Shown: positions 14,572 to 22,306, counted from the stretch's first letter. The stretch is DNA of 28,643 bases from an uncultured Porphyromonadaceae bacterium (GCA_902491515.1 CABUIC010000033.1:1-28643); one strand, 5' to 3'. Notes: generated by a model not told the origin, from the letters alone. Made by a program: numbers and translations.

Positions 14572-15987
14572 ATGGGCAGATACAGGCGTATGTTGGAGAA
14601 GGTTCCCGGCTGGCAGTGGCTCCTGCTTGGCCTCGCCCTTGTCTCCTTTTTTATGTATCTGTGGACGCCGATGTACAGCGATGACCTCGTCTACAAGGGC
14701 TATTTCTCCGGAGCCTCGCCCAAATACGGGAGCTGGACGGATTTTCCGCGTCACGTTGCCGCCCACTATCTCTACGCCAACGGCCGCTTGGTCGACAAGT
14801 TCATGCCCCTGTTCATGAACTTGTCGGGATGGCTTCTGGCCGGGCTCTCAGCTTTGGGATGGTGGAGTATGTGCTTTTTCAGCATCCGCGCCTCAAGCGC
14901 GAGCCGGGGCTGGGTGCCCTTCGCGCTTACCGGCGCCTTCGTCCTCCTTCTTCCGTGGTGGGACTATATGTGTCTTTTCGTCATGCAGTGCAATTACGTC
15001 TGGGTAACGGCGCTCGTAATGGCTTCATTTTCCGCTGTTTTTTCGGCCGGCGAGAATATGGGCGGGAGACGCTTGGCAGGATTGGCGCTTTTGTGTTTTG
15101 TTGCGGGGATGAGCCATGAAGGAGCGGCCGTGCCGCTGCTGTTCGGTTATATTGTAGATCTCGCAATAAACCGCCGGATGCCCGGCATGAACCGACGTAT
15201 TCTCTTGACAGCTTTTGCCGCGGGAGCTCTGGCCACGATGCTTTCGCCGGGAATGTGGGGCAGGGTGAAGGCAGACGGAGCAATGTCGGCCGCCGAAGCC
15301 CTGAAGCTTGTCCTTGTCTCGGAGCCGGTGGTAGTTGCCTTGTGGGCCGCTATTGTTCTGGCTCTGCCTTTCCGCCGGGGACGTGCTCTGCTTGCCGAGG
15401 CTTTTCGCGCAAGCGCCGGTGTGCTCCTGTACGCCACCTTGGCAGGCGCGCCGATTATTCTCGCCTCGGGAATGAACGGACGCTCAGGATGGTTCGTGAC
15501 GGTGTATGCGCTCGTTGCGGTGGCCTCTGTGGCAGCTAAGTATGTCTTGAGGCCATTGAGAGGCTTGCAGTGGACGATAGGTATTCTTCTTATCGCTCAG
15601 GGCGCGGGGATGGCGTGGATTCAGCGGCGGCTATTCCGAGAGTACAGGGAATTTGAGGAGGCCTATGTCGCGAGCTCCGACGGCGTGGTGCGCGGTGACT
15701 TTACGATGGACGACGAGTTGCCCGTGTGGACGCTCCACAGGCTGCGCGGGGTGCCTGACGGCGATGACCTGTATTTGCGCGAGACCTTGCGCGACTATTT
15801 CCGGACGGATTCAGTGGCTCCGACCGTGATATTCCCTTCCACGAGGGTAGTGACGGAACTGCCGGAAGGAGTCACGGAGGTAAACTGCCGGGGCATCAGA
15901 ATATGGATTGCTGCAGACACTACCGTGTATCAGCCTCTTGGGAATGCTTACACCGAGGAGCGGAGGATAATCGATCCCGGAGATTGA
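14572..15987 (+). CDS. Polytopic membrane protein, DUF6056-like (paralogue B)
   Basis: The 471-residue product is clearly a paralogue of the preceding gene, aligning almost end to end. It repeats the WTPMYSDDLVYK loop (Asp37-Asp38), NGRLVDKFMP, LPWWD, QCNYVWVTALVM, AGMSHEGAAVP, ATLAGAPIILASG, GWFVTVYAL, TMDDELPVWTLHRLRGVP and the terminal RRIIDPGD. The soluble C-terminal region after the last membrane segment (about residue 360 onward) is likewise conserved. The start at 14572 is seven bases after the first gene's stop. An earlier in-frame ATG at 14524 would overlap the end of gene A and lacks support. The pair most likely arose by tandem duplication and is co-transcribed. No terminator of its own was found; the tRNA terminator at 16130 lies downstream. 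Confidence 0.82.
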   Translation: MGRYRRMLEKVPGWQWLLLGLALVSFFMYLWTPMYSDDLVYKGYFSGASPKYGSWTDFPRHVAAHYLYANGRLVDKFMPLFMNLSGWLLAGLSALGWWSMCFFSIRASSASRGWVPFALTGAFVLLLPWWDYMCLFVMQCNYVWVTALVMASFSAVFSAGENMGGRRLAGLALLCFVAGMSHEGAAVPLLFGYIVDLAINRRMPGMNRRILLTAFAAGALATMLSPGMWGRVKADGAMSAAEALKLVLVSEPVVVALWAAIVLALPFRRGRALLAEAFRASAGVLLYATLAGAPIILASGMNGRSGWFVTVYALVAVASVAAKYVLRPLRGLQWTIGILLIAQGAGMAWIQRRLFREYREFEEAYVASSDGVVRGDFTMDDELPVWTLHRLRGVPDGDDLYLRETLRDYFRTDSVAPTVIFPSTRVVTELPEGVTEVNCRGIRIWIAADTTVYQPLGNAYTEERRIIDPGD

Positions 15988-16005
15988 AATTTTCTTTGCG
16001 AAAAA

Positions 16006-16037
16006 TTTGGAGTAATGAAAAAATGTTCTTAACTTTG
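16006..16037 (+). promoter_or_regulatory. tRNA promoter
   Basis: TTTG (16006-16009), a 20-base spacer and TAACTTTG (16030-16037) match both Bacteroidetes promoter elements. The predicted start near 16044 is about five bases before the mature tRNA 5' end. Confidence 0.85.
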
Positions 16038-16048
16038 CAATCGCAAAC

Positions 16049-16122
16049 GGCGGGATAGCTCAGTTGGTTAGAGCGTCGGATTCATAACCCGGAGGTCCCG
16101 AGTTCAATTCTCGGTCCCGCTA
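16049..16122 (+). tRNA. tRNA with CAU anticodon (probably elongator tRNA-Met; tRNA-Ile2 possible)
   Basis: A full cloverleaf is visible. The acceptor stem pairs GGCGGGA with TCCCGCT (one G-U at the end). The D arm is GCTC-AGTTGGTTA-GAGC. The anticodon loop TTCATAA carries CAT. The T arm is CCGAG-TTCAATT-CTCGG, and the discriminator is A. The 3' CCA is not encoded. The first base pair is G-U and the anticodon stem lacks the three G-C pairs of an initiator, so it is not fMet. A CAU anticodon can also be read as Ile after lysidine modification; I favour Met by overall resemblance. The 31-39 position is an A-C mismatch. Confidence 0.92.
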
Positions 16123-16129
16123 CCCTGAA

Positions 16130-16159
16130 AAGGAAGTCTCAATGAGGCTTCCTTTTTTT
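16130..16159 (+). terminator. tRNA terminator
   Basis: AAGGAAGTCTC (16130-16140) pairs with GAGGCTTCCTT (16144-16154) over 11 bp with one wobble, a three-base loop, and a run of seven T (16153-16159). It starts eight bases after the tRNA. Confidence 0.93.
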
Positions 16160-16237
16160 GTTGAATGTTGGAGTAAGCTGATGTAAATGGGTCAGCGGAT
16201 TTTTCCGGTGGGTGGCGGAGATGTCGGAGTATAGTGT

Positions 16238-16387
16238 TATCTTTGCAAAATGAAACAAGACCAACTGCTGAGAGCAATCCTTCTCGAAGTCCTGATAGAA
16301 AATCCAAATTCGCCCGTTCGGGGCGGACGCGCCAATGGCGCGTCCCTACTGGTTTTCAATAAATTATGGAGAGATAAATTTCAATAA
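16238..16387 (+). pseudogene. Short ORF remnant with its own promoter element and an embedded repeat
   Basis: TATCTTTG (16238-16245) is an exact -7 element, and an ATG at 16250 follows four bases later. From it a 45-residue frame runs to the TAA at 16385. It begins MKQDQLLRAILLEVLIENPN, which looks like the N terminus of a real protein, and then passes through the palindromic repeat at 16311-16345 before stopping. This suggests the start of a former gene truncated by insertion of a repeat or by deletion. I do not recognise the family. No clear -33 element was found. It could instead be a real short peptide. Confidence 0.35.
16311..16345. repeat. Palindromic repeat, two back-to-back hairpins
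   Basis: The first hairpin pairs CGCCC (16311-16315) with GGGCG (16321-16325). The second pairs GGACGCGCC (16325-16333) with GGCGCGTCC (16337-16345), a perfect 9-bp stem with an AAT loop. No T tract follows. The compact GC-rich palindrome in intergenic DNA resembles a REP-like element; copies elsewhere in the genome cannot be seen from this window. Confidence 0.6.
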
Positions 16388-16530
16388 CTTTCTTCCCCAT
16401 CGAGTTTTGACACATGCTCAGGGGAAGGAGGGACCACGTAACACCCGCGCTCCGCACGGGCCTAACTTGAATCGCACACTACGGGCGCTCTCCTTAAAAA
16501 GCATTGTGGTGCGTCACTATAAATAAAGAA
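16388..16530. other. Gene-free spacer between ORF remnant and tonB terminator
   Basis: No coding region is supported here. Two weak inverted repeats are visible: CTTCCCC (16392-16398) with GGGGAAG (16421-16427), and a CCCG/CGGG pair in the GC-rich stretch near 16445-16465. I see no promoter or RNA gene. Confidence 0.5.
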
Positions 16531-16560
16531 ACGCCGACACTTCTCGAAGAGTGCCGGCGT
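16531..16560 (-). terminator. Terminator of the exbB-exbD-exbD-tonB operon
   Basis: ACGCCGACAC (16531-16540) and GTGCCGGCGT (16551-16560) form a 10-bp stem with one wobble. On the minus strand it is followed by TTCTTTATTT. It lies about 33 bases beyond the tonB stop. Confidence 0.8.
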
Positions 16561-16593
16561 CTCGCCATATGGGAGTTTTCAAAAGCGTTCCGT

Positions 16594-17448
16594 TTACTGG
16601 AGCTTGAAGGTCACGGGGAGCGTGTAAGTCACCTTCACGGGCTGACCGTTGTTACGGCCGGGAACCCACTTGGGCATCGACTTGATCACGCGCACGGCTT
16701 CCTTGTCAAGTGCGGGGTGGCGCGGGCGAAGCACCTTCACGTTTGTGATGGAGCCATCCTTGCCGACCACGAACTCTACAACAACACGTCCCTGGATGCC
16801 TTCTTCGGAGGCGACTGCGGGATACTGGATGTTGCTGCTGAGCCACTGGTACATTGCGGCTTCGCCGCCGGGGAAGGAGGGCTTCTGCTCAACCATTGCG
16901 ATTGACACGGGAGCTTCCTCCACAGGCTTGGTCTCGGCGATCACTTCCTGTACGATGGTCTGCTTGTTGAGGTCGTTTGTACCCTCGGTCACATCGATTG
17001 TACCGGCCTGGGCTTCGTTCTCCATCACCTTGTCGACGTCTTTCGCGGCTTTTTCTTCCTCGAATTCGTCGTCGTTGGTGATAAGGAGGTCGGTGACGCG
17101 CTGTTCGTTTGCCACTTCCTCAGGGGCGATGATTTCCTCAGGTTCTTCAAACTGCTGGATCTGCTCTTCCTCTTCTTCCTCCATTTCTTCTTCCTGAGCT
17201 TCAAACTGAGCGAGCTCCTGTTCGGTGGAGGTCACAATCTGCTCGTCGTCCGGGCGGGAGAATACGCCGTTGACGCTGAGGATAAGGAGGGTGAGGAGTA
17301 TTGCAAGGGCAATCACCATATAGATGACGGCCTTGGTGTGGCGTTGGGGAGATGCGGCGCGGAGGGTGTATGCGCCGAAATCCTTGTTTTTGCCTTCAAA
17401 GACTATGTCGCGCCACTCTTTTGATGAAAGATCTACATCTTTTGCCAT
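16594..17448 (-). CDS. tonB: Energy transducer TonB
   Basis: TonB carries proton-motive energy from ExbB-ExbD to outer-membrane TonB-dependent receptors, which include SusC-type glycan importers in this phylum. The 284-residue protein has the Bacteroidetes N-terminal motif EGKNKDFGAYTLR (18-30), one membrane segment (about 40-60), a long periplasmic linker, and a TonB_C domain (about 190-284). The latter has SFPGGEAAMYQWLSSNIQYP, QGRVVVEFVVGKDGSI and PKWVPGRNNGQPV. The linker is glutamate-rich (an EEEMEEEEEE run near residue 90) rather than the Pro/Lys-rich spacer of E. coli TonB. It is the last gene of the operon, 18 bases after the second exbD. Confidence 0.95.
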   Translation of the reverse strand: MAKDVDLSSKEWRDIVFEGKNKDFGAYTLRAASPQRHTKAVIYMVIALAILLTLLILSVNGVFSRPDDEQIVTSTEQELAQFEAQEEEMEEEEEEQIQQFEEPEEIIAPEEVANEQRVTDLLITNDDEFEEEKAAKDVDKVMENEAQAGTIDVTEGTNDLNKQTIVQEVIAETKPVEEAPVSIAMVEQKPSFPGGEAAMYQWLSSNIQYPAVASEEGIQGRVVVEFVVGKDGSITNVKVLRPRHPALDKEAVRVIKSMPKWVPGRNNGQPVKVTYTLPVTFKLQ

Positions 17449-17466
17449 AACTTGGTGTCTGGGGTT

Positions 17467-18246
17467 TTATTGTTGTGGTGCGGGTGCGGCGGCAGCGGGC
17501 TGGGCCTTTTTGTCCTGGCGCACTGTCGGGCGGATTATAGTCTCGTTGTTAGCCTGCTCGAAGTGACGGAGCAGGAGGGTGTCGGTGTGGGTCGGAAGCT
17601 CAATGCTGTAACGGGAGATCTGGTTGATGTTCATCTCGTCGAGGGCATTGATCAGGCCTTCGTAGGTGGTGTTGGGGCCGGGCTTGATAACGACAACCGG
17701 ACGGGTCTTGAGCGAGTCGGAAGCGTTTTTCTTGGCCAGCTTGTCGAATTCTTCTTTAGTGATTTCCTTGTTTTTCCAACGTTCCTTGAGGGTCTGGTAT
17801 TCGGCCATCACGTCCTTGTTCTTCTCGCGGAGAATCTTGCGGATACCCTGGGGTTCGTGGTTCACGTTGCCGATGAACTGCTCTTTCCGGAGATACTTGC
17901 TGGTCTGGAAGAGGGTGTCGGCCACACCTTCGTAGTAGTAGATGTTGTGAATCGTCTTCCCGGTCTCGGGGTCGACCTTGGGAGTCTCGCCGTTGTACTC
18001 GGTGTCGAGAATGAGGGTCACTGCTTCGGAGGCCTTGGCCTGGCTCTGCTGCTCTTTCTTGACCTCCTCGTTGGTGGGGAGGACAATCTGGAGCGTCTGC
18101 GACTTAATCATCGTCGTACAGAGCATGAAGAAGGTAATCAGAAGCATGTTCATGTCAACCATGGGAGTAAAGTCCACATGGATGGCCATCTTTTTCTGGG
18201 CGCCTTTTTTCTTCTTGCCGCCGTCTTTCTGTTCGATTTGTGCCAT
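17467..18246 (-). CDS. exbD: ExbD/TolR family protein (second copy)
   Basis: This is a stator subunit of the TonB motor: one N-terminal membrane helix with a proton-carrying aspartate and a periplasmic domain. The 259-residue protein has a Lys-rich cytoplasmic tail (GGKKKKGAQKK), then HVDFTPMVDMNMLLITFFML, in which Asp31 is the conserved membrane aspartate. The periplasmic region is much longer than in E. coli ExbD (about 141 residues in total). It includes a charged coiled-coil-like insert (AEYQTLKERWKNKEITKEEFDKLAKK) and ends with the usual VVVIKPGPNTTYEGLINALDEM block. It lies 24 bases after the first exbD gene. Both exbD copies keep the key Asp, so both may work. Confidence 0.93.
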   Translation of the reverse strand: MAQIEQKDGGKKKKGAQKKMAIHVDFTPMVDMNMLLITFFMLCTTMIKSQTLQIVLPTNEEVKKEQQSQAKASEAVTLILDTEYNGETPKVDPETGKTIHNIYYYEGVADTLFQTSKYLRKEQFIGNVNHEPQGIRKILREKNKDVMAEYQTLKERWKNKEITKEEFDKLAKKNASDSLKTRPVVVIKPGPNTTYEGLINALDEMNINQISRYSIELPTHTDTLLLRHFEQANNETIIRPTVRQDKKAQPAAAAPAPQQ

Positions 18247-18270
18247 TTTATTGGATATTTACTCTGTGGT

Positions 18271-19083
18271 TTACTTTGTGGGTTCGTCCTCGCTCTTGAG
18301 AGCGGTCATGAGGCTGAACTTGTTGAGCTTCATCGTCTGTAGGTTGTCGAAGACGAGTTCTACCGTGGTGAAGGGGGTGTCCTTGTCGGCTTTCACAGCA
18401 ATGCCCTGGCCTTTACGCATGAGCGCGGTGTAGAGGTTGCTGAGGTTGGCGCGCTCTTCTGCGGAGAGGCCGGAGGCCTGGTCGTTGTTGATGCGCTGGG
18501 CCACGTTGTAGATGGCCTTGAGCCAAACCTGGAAGTCGTTGAGACGTCCGTCGCGGTTCCTGTTGCCGTCGATAGGAATACCTACGCGGGGGTCGAGCAT
18601 GTTGCCCTGGAATTTGTCGCGCTCTGTGACGCTCATGTCAAGCATGTTCTTCAGTTCAGAGAAGGGCACGCCGAACATGTTCATCGAGCGGAACTGGGCT
18701 TTCTCTGCGGGAGTGAGTTCTACCTTGTTGTTCTTGTGCTGGTCGTTGTAGATGGCGAGGGCTTCGTCGAGCATCATTCCGCGGATGTTTTCGCTGGAAA
18801 GGGTCGAGTCGGCGTCGCCGGTGAACGAGATGAAGAGTTTTCCTTCCGCGAGGGTGGGGTCGTCGAGCTTGCCGCTCTTGTCGGCGGACGAGACGAGGAC
18901 GGTGACCACGTTGTTCATCGGCACCTTCTCCTCGGAAACGGAGGACGGGGTGTAAACAATCGTGGGCTCCTTCTGCAGGAAGGTGGAAGTCAACATGAAG
19001 AAAGTAAGCAAAAGAACGGTCACGTCACTCATCGCCGTCATGTCGATGAGGGTACTCTTTCTTTTAATTTTTACTTTTCCCAT
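18271..19083 (-). CDS. exbD: ExbD/TolR family protein (first copy)
   Basis: The 270-residue protein is a second, different ExbD. A short basic N-terminal tail leads into LIDMTAMSDVTVLLLTFFML with the conserved membrane aspartate Asp20. The periplasmic part has a long insert of about 120 residues (around 90-210) with no recognised motif, then a C-terminal GQGIAVKADKDTPFTTVELVFDNLQ block matching the ExbD fold. It lies 53 bases after exbB. Paired, dissimilar exbD genes behind one exbB are usual in Bacteroidales, as far as I recall; they may form a mixed stator. Confidence 0.92.
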   Translation of the reverse strand: MGKVKIKRKSTLIDMTAMSDVTVLLLTFFMLTSTFLQKEPTIVYTPSSVSEEKVPMNNVVTVLVSSADKSGKLDDPTLAEGKLFISFTGDADSTLSSENIRGMMLDEALAIYNDQHKNNKVELTPAEKAQFRSMNMFGVPFSELKNMLDMSVTERDKFQGNMLDPRVGIPIDGNRNRDGRLNDFQVWLKAIYNVAQRINNDQASGLSAEERANLSNLYTALMRKGQGIAVKADKDTPFTTVELVFDNLQTMKLNKFSLMTALKSEDEPTK

Positions 19084-19136
19084 ATTTACCTGTTTTTATG
19101 GATTCTGAATTTGTGAAAAACGGATAAACGTAGGGA

Positions 19137-19955
19137 TTAGTGAGTAGCCGCAAAGGTCTGTACAATCGAGAAGCCGATTTCGTCGATGGCGTAGGTGAGG
19201 TTGTCGATCTTGTTGGTGTAGTAGTTGTAGAAGATTACGGCGAATGCACCGGTTGCGATACCGAAGGCGGTGTTGATAAGGGCCTCGGAGATACCGGTGG
19301 AGAGCTCGGTGGAGTCAGGTGCGCCGGACTGTGCGAGAGCCTGGAACGACTTGATCATACCCATAACCGTACCGAGAAGACCAACGAGAGTACCGAGGGT
19401 GGTCATCGTGGCGATGATGGGGAGGTTCTGCTGGAGGGTGGGCATTTCAAGCGCGGTGGCTTCTTCAACCTGCTTCTGGAGGTTGGCGATCTTCTGTTCC
19501 TTGGAGAGGACGGTGTTCTTGTCCATTTCCTCGTAGCGGATGAGGGCTGCGTCAACAACAGCGGCTACGGAACCCTTCTGCTTGGAGCAGAGTGCGCGGG
19601 CACCGGCGATGTCGTTCTTCTCGAGGCACTTCTTCACGTTGGCCACGAAGGTGGTGATGTTGCCTTTGCCCTTTGCAGCGCTCAGGGCGATGCCGCGTTC
19701 TACGGCGAGAACGATTACGGTGAGGAAGAGGGTCTGGAGGACAGGCACGATTACGCCGCCCTTGTAGATGGTACCCCAGATGTTGATGGGATGACCGTCC
19801 TCGTCCTGGTGCATGTCACTGCCGAACCAGAAGATGAAGAGGCATACGCAGATGATGGCGCAGATGATGATTACCCATGAGGCATTTTTGATGCCGGGGG
19901 CATTCTTTTTTGCTGCAGCGGGCTTTGCTGCGGCGGTAGGCTTTTGAGCTTCCAT
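19137..19955 (-). CDS. exbB: MotA/TolQ/ExbB proton channel family protein
   Basis: ExbB forms the pentameric proton channel that powers TonB. The 272-residue protein has an Ala/Lys/Pro-rich N-terminal tail (1-20) and membrane segments at about 26-44, 68-85, 178-200 and 226-245. The usual three-helix channel unit is helices 2-4 here; helix 1 is an extra N-terminal helix seen in Bacteroidetes members. The signature region LGTLVGLLGTVMGMIKSFQAL contains the conserved threonine (about Thr196), and ISEALINTAFGIATGAFAV is the last pore helix. It is the first gene of the four-gene operon and has a long AT-rich leader. Confidence 0.94.
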   Translation of the reverse strand: MEAQKPTAAAKPAAAKKNAPGIKNASWVIIICAIICVCLFIFWFGSDMHQDEDGHPINIWGTIYKGGVIVPVLQTLFLTVIVLAVERGIALSAAKGKGNITTFVANVKKCLEKNDIAGARALCSKQKGSVAAVVDAALIRYEEMDKNTVLSKEQKIANLQKQVEEATALEMPTLQQNLPIIATMTTLGTLVGLLGTVMGMIKSFQALAQSGAPDSTELSTGISEALINTAFGIATGAFAVIFYNYYTNKIDNLTYAIDEIGFSIVQTFAATH

Positions 19956-20150
19956 AATTTTTTTGAGAAACTTGGATTAAAGAATGTTGATGATTGTTGG
20001 TTGTTGTTTGTTTTATGTTTTGCCTTGGCATGGCCGCGGGAGAGGCCCCCCGGTGCATTCCGTAGCGTTTTTTATCCTTTGTCTTTTGTCTGTCTCAGGG
20101 ATTCAGTATAGTTTTAAGGTGCGCGGAAATGTGGTTTTCCAAACCTATTC
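19956..20150 (-). promoter_or_regulatory. Long 5' leader of the exbB operon
   Basis: Between the predicted start site (about 20145) and the exbB ATG lie about 190 bases without a gene. The distal part has a GC-rich segment (around 20025-20065) with GGCC/GGCC self-complementarity. The part nearer the gene is AC-rich and unstructured on the mRNA. No known riboswitch was recognised. Confidence 0.4.
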
Positions 20151-20151
20151 G

Positions 20152-20182
20152 CAAAATTAGAAAGTTTTTTTTCCTCTGCAAA
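20152..20182 (-). promoter_or_regulatory. Promoter of the exbB-exbD-exbD-tonB operon
   Basis: On the minus strand TTTG (20182-20179), a 19-base spacer and TAATTTTG (20159-20152) match both Bacteroidetes promoter elements exactly. The start site is predicted near 20145. Confidence 0.8.
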
Positions 20183-20298
20183 ATATTTTCGGCTGTTTTT
20201 TGCATTCGATTGCCTTTGTTTAATATTTTTTGTGGGTTGGCATCCCTGCTTTTGCTGAAAAGTTATTAATATTTGTACAAGTATGCGCGTGCCGGGGC

Positions 20299-20329
20299 TT
20301 GGAGGTCTCGCCGCTTTTGTTTATCTTTG
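20299..20329 (+). promoter_or_regulatory. nadE promoter
   Basis: TTG (20299-20301), a 20-base spacer and TATCTTTG (20322-20329) match the -33/-7 pattern. The start near 20336 is about 19 bases before the ATG at 20355 and lies downstream of the earlier in-frame ATG at 20283, which rules that start out if the promoter is real. Confidence 0.7.
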
Positions 20330-20354
20330 CGCATCTTTAGACTTGCAGAGACAT

Positions 20355-22292
20355 ATGATAAAGGGATTTTTACGAGTGGCCGCCGCTTCGCCGGCGGTGT
20401 CGGTGGCCGACACAAGGGCTAACACCGAGTCGATAACCGGCCGCATGAAGGCCGCTTTCGAGGCCGGGGCCGAGCTTCTGGTCCTTCCGGAAATGTGTGT
20501 CACGGCCTACACCTGCGCCGACCTTTTCCATTCCCGCACGCTTCTCGACGGCGCTCGCGAGGCGCTGAAGGTGCTCGCCGCGGCTTCTGCCGAGATGCCG
20601 GGGCTCCCGGTGTGGGTCGGTGCGCCGGTGGAGACGCCCCGGGGGCTCTTCAACTGCGCCGTGGTTTTCGCCGACGGACGCCCGCTGGCCGTCGTTCCCA
20701 AGTCATATATCCCGAACTATAATGAGTTCTACGAGCGCCGCTGGTGGAATCCCGCGTCCGACGCGGATTTCGCTTCGGTCGACCTCTGGGATGCCCCCGA
20801 AGGGCGCTCCGTGCCTTTCGGAACGGATATCCTCGTCAGGCTTCCCTCCGGAGTGCTCGTCGGCACGGAAATCTGCGAGGACCTGTGGGCTCCCGTGCCT
20901 CCGTCGACGCGCGCGGCCCTCGCCGGGGCGGAAGTGGTGGTGAATCTCAGCGCCAGCGACGACCTGATCGGTAAGTTCGCTTACCTCCGCGACCTCGTCA
21001 GGAGCCAAAGCGCACGCTGTCTCTGCTCCTATGTCTATGCCTCCGCGGGCTTCGGAGAGAGCTCCACCGACCTTGTCTTCGACGCAAAGCTCTTCGTGGC
21101 CGAGAACGGCACGATGCTTGCTGAAAACCGCCGCTGGACCCGCGGCCCGCAGCTTGTCGTGGCCGACGTGGACATCGAGGCTCTCCGCCGCGACCGCATG
21201 CACCTCGGAACCTTCGCCGCCTGTGCCGCACGGGAGGCCGCCCAGACTTTCCGTATAGTCCGGGTTCAATCTGACGCGCCGTGGCGTCCCGACGGCAGGC
21301 TCCTCCGAAACATCAATCCGAGGCCCTTCGTCCCCGGCGGCGACCCTTCGAAGCTCGCAGAGCGCTGCGAGGAAGTGGTCAGCATCCAGGTAGCGGGACT
21401 CGCCAAGCGCCTCGACGCCACGCGATGCCGCTCTCTGGTGGTCGGCATTTCCGGCGGCCTCGACTCGACGCTCGCGCTGCTCGTGGCCTGCCGCACCTTC
21501 GATTCGCTCGGCCTCGACCGCAAGGGAATCACGGGCGTGACGATGCCCGGCTTCGGAACCACGGGACGCACACACTCCAACGCCCTCACCCTCATGCGTA
21601 CACTCGGAGTCAGCATCCGCGAGGTGTCGATAGTGCCGGCTGTCATGCAGCATTTCAGCGACATAGGTCAGGACCCCGATAATCATGACGTAACCTATGA
21701 GAATTCCCAGGCACGCGAGCGAACCCAGATTCTGATGGACCTCGCCAACCGACTCGGCGGTATGGTCCTCGGCACCGGCGACCTCTCAGAGCTCGCCCTC
21801 GGCTGGGCCACATACAACGGCGACCATATGTCGATGTACGGCGTGAACGCCGGCGTCCCCAAGACCCTCGTCCGCCATCTCACGCGCTATTTCGCCGACA
21901 CGGAGGACAACGTGGAGTGCCGCCGCGCGCTCCTCGATGTCATCGACACACCTGTCAGCCCTGAACTCCTCCCCCCGTCGGCCGACGGCACAATCACCCA
22001 GGAAACCGAGGACCTTGTCGGGCCCTACGCCCTCCACGATTTCTTCCTCTATTATACGCTCCGCTACGGATTCACGCCTGAGCGAATAGGGTATATGGCC
22101 GCGGAGGCCTTCCGTGGCGAATATTCTGAAGAGGTGATTGAAAAATGGCTGATGGTGTTCTTCAGGCGCTTCTTCGCCCAGCAGTTCAAGCGCTCGTGTC
22201 TCCCCGACGGTCCGAAAGTCGGCAGTGTGTGCCTTTCCCCGAGGGGCGACTGGCGTATGCCCTCTGACGCCTCCTCCGCGCTTTGGCGCTGA
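20355..22292 (+). CDS. nadE: Glutamine-dependent NAD+ synthetase
   Basis: NadE makes NAD+ from nicotinate adenine dinucleotide, ATP and glutamine-derived ammonia. The 645-residue protein is the long two-domain form. An N-terminal nitrilase-type glutaminase carries the Glu-Lys-Cys triad: Glu46 in LVLPEMCVT, Lys116 in VVPKSYIPNYNEFYE and Cys174 in VGTEICEDLW. The C-terminal synthetase has the ATP pyrophosphatase loop SGGLDSTLAL (366-375), MPGFGTTGRTHSNA and GTGDLSELALGWATYNGDHM. The ATG at 20283 would add 24 residues containing the -7 promoter element, so 20355 is preferred. It is divergent from exbB and convergent with the symporter gene, 14 bases apart. Confidence 0.95.
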   Translation: MIKGFLRVAAASPAVSVADTRANTESITGRMKAAFEAGAELLVLPEMCVTAYTCADLFHSRTLLDGAREALKVLAAASAEMPGLPVWVGAPVETPRGLFNCAVVFADGRPLAVVPKSYIPNYNEFYERRWWNPASDADFASVDLWDAPEGRSVPFGTDILVRLPSGVLVGTEICEDLWAPVPPSTRAALAGAEVVVNLSASDDLIGKFAYLRDLVRSQSARCLCSYVYASAGFGESSTDLVFDAKLFVAENGTMLAENRRWTRGPQLVVADVDIEALRRDRMHLGTFAACAAREAAQTFRIVRVQSDAPWRPDGRLLRNINPRPFVPGGDPSKLAERCEEVVSIQVAGLAKRLDATRCRSLVVGISGGLDSTLALLVACRTFDSLGLDRKGITGVTMPGFGTTGRTHSNALTLMRTLGVSIREVSIVPAVMQHFSDIGQDPDNHDVTYENSQARERTQILMDLANRLGGMVLGTGDLSELALGWATYNGDHMSMYGVNAGVPKTLVRHLTRYFADTEDNVECRRALLDVIDTPVSPELLPPSADGTITQETEDLVGPYALHDFFLYYTLRYGFTPERIGYMAAEAFRGEYSEEVIEKWLMVFFRRFFAQQFKRSCLPDGPKVGSVCLSPRGDWRMPSDASSALWR

Positions 22293-22306
22293 CTTCCCCG
22301 GAAGGC

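Noticed and set aside
20283..20354. Upstream ATG extending nadE by 24 residues
   Set aside because: The extension contains the predicted promoter elements, and NadE homologues begin near the chosen ATG.
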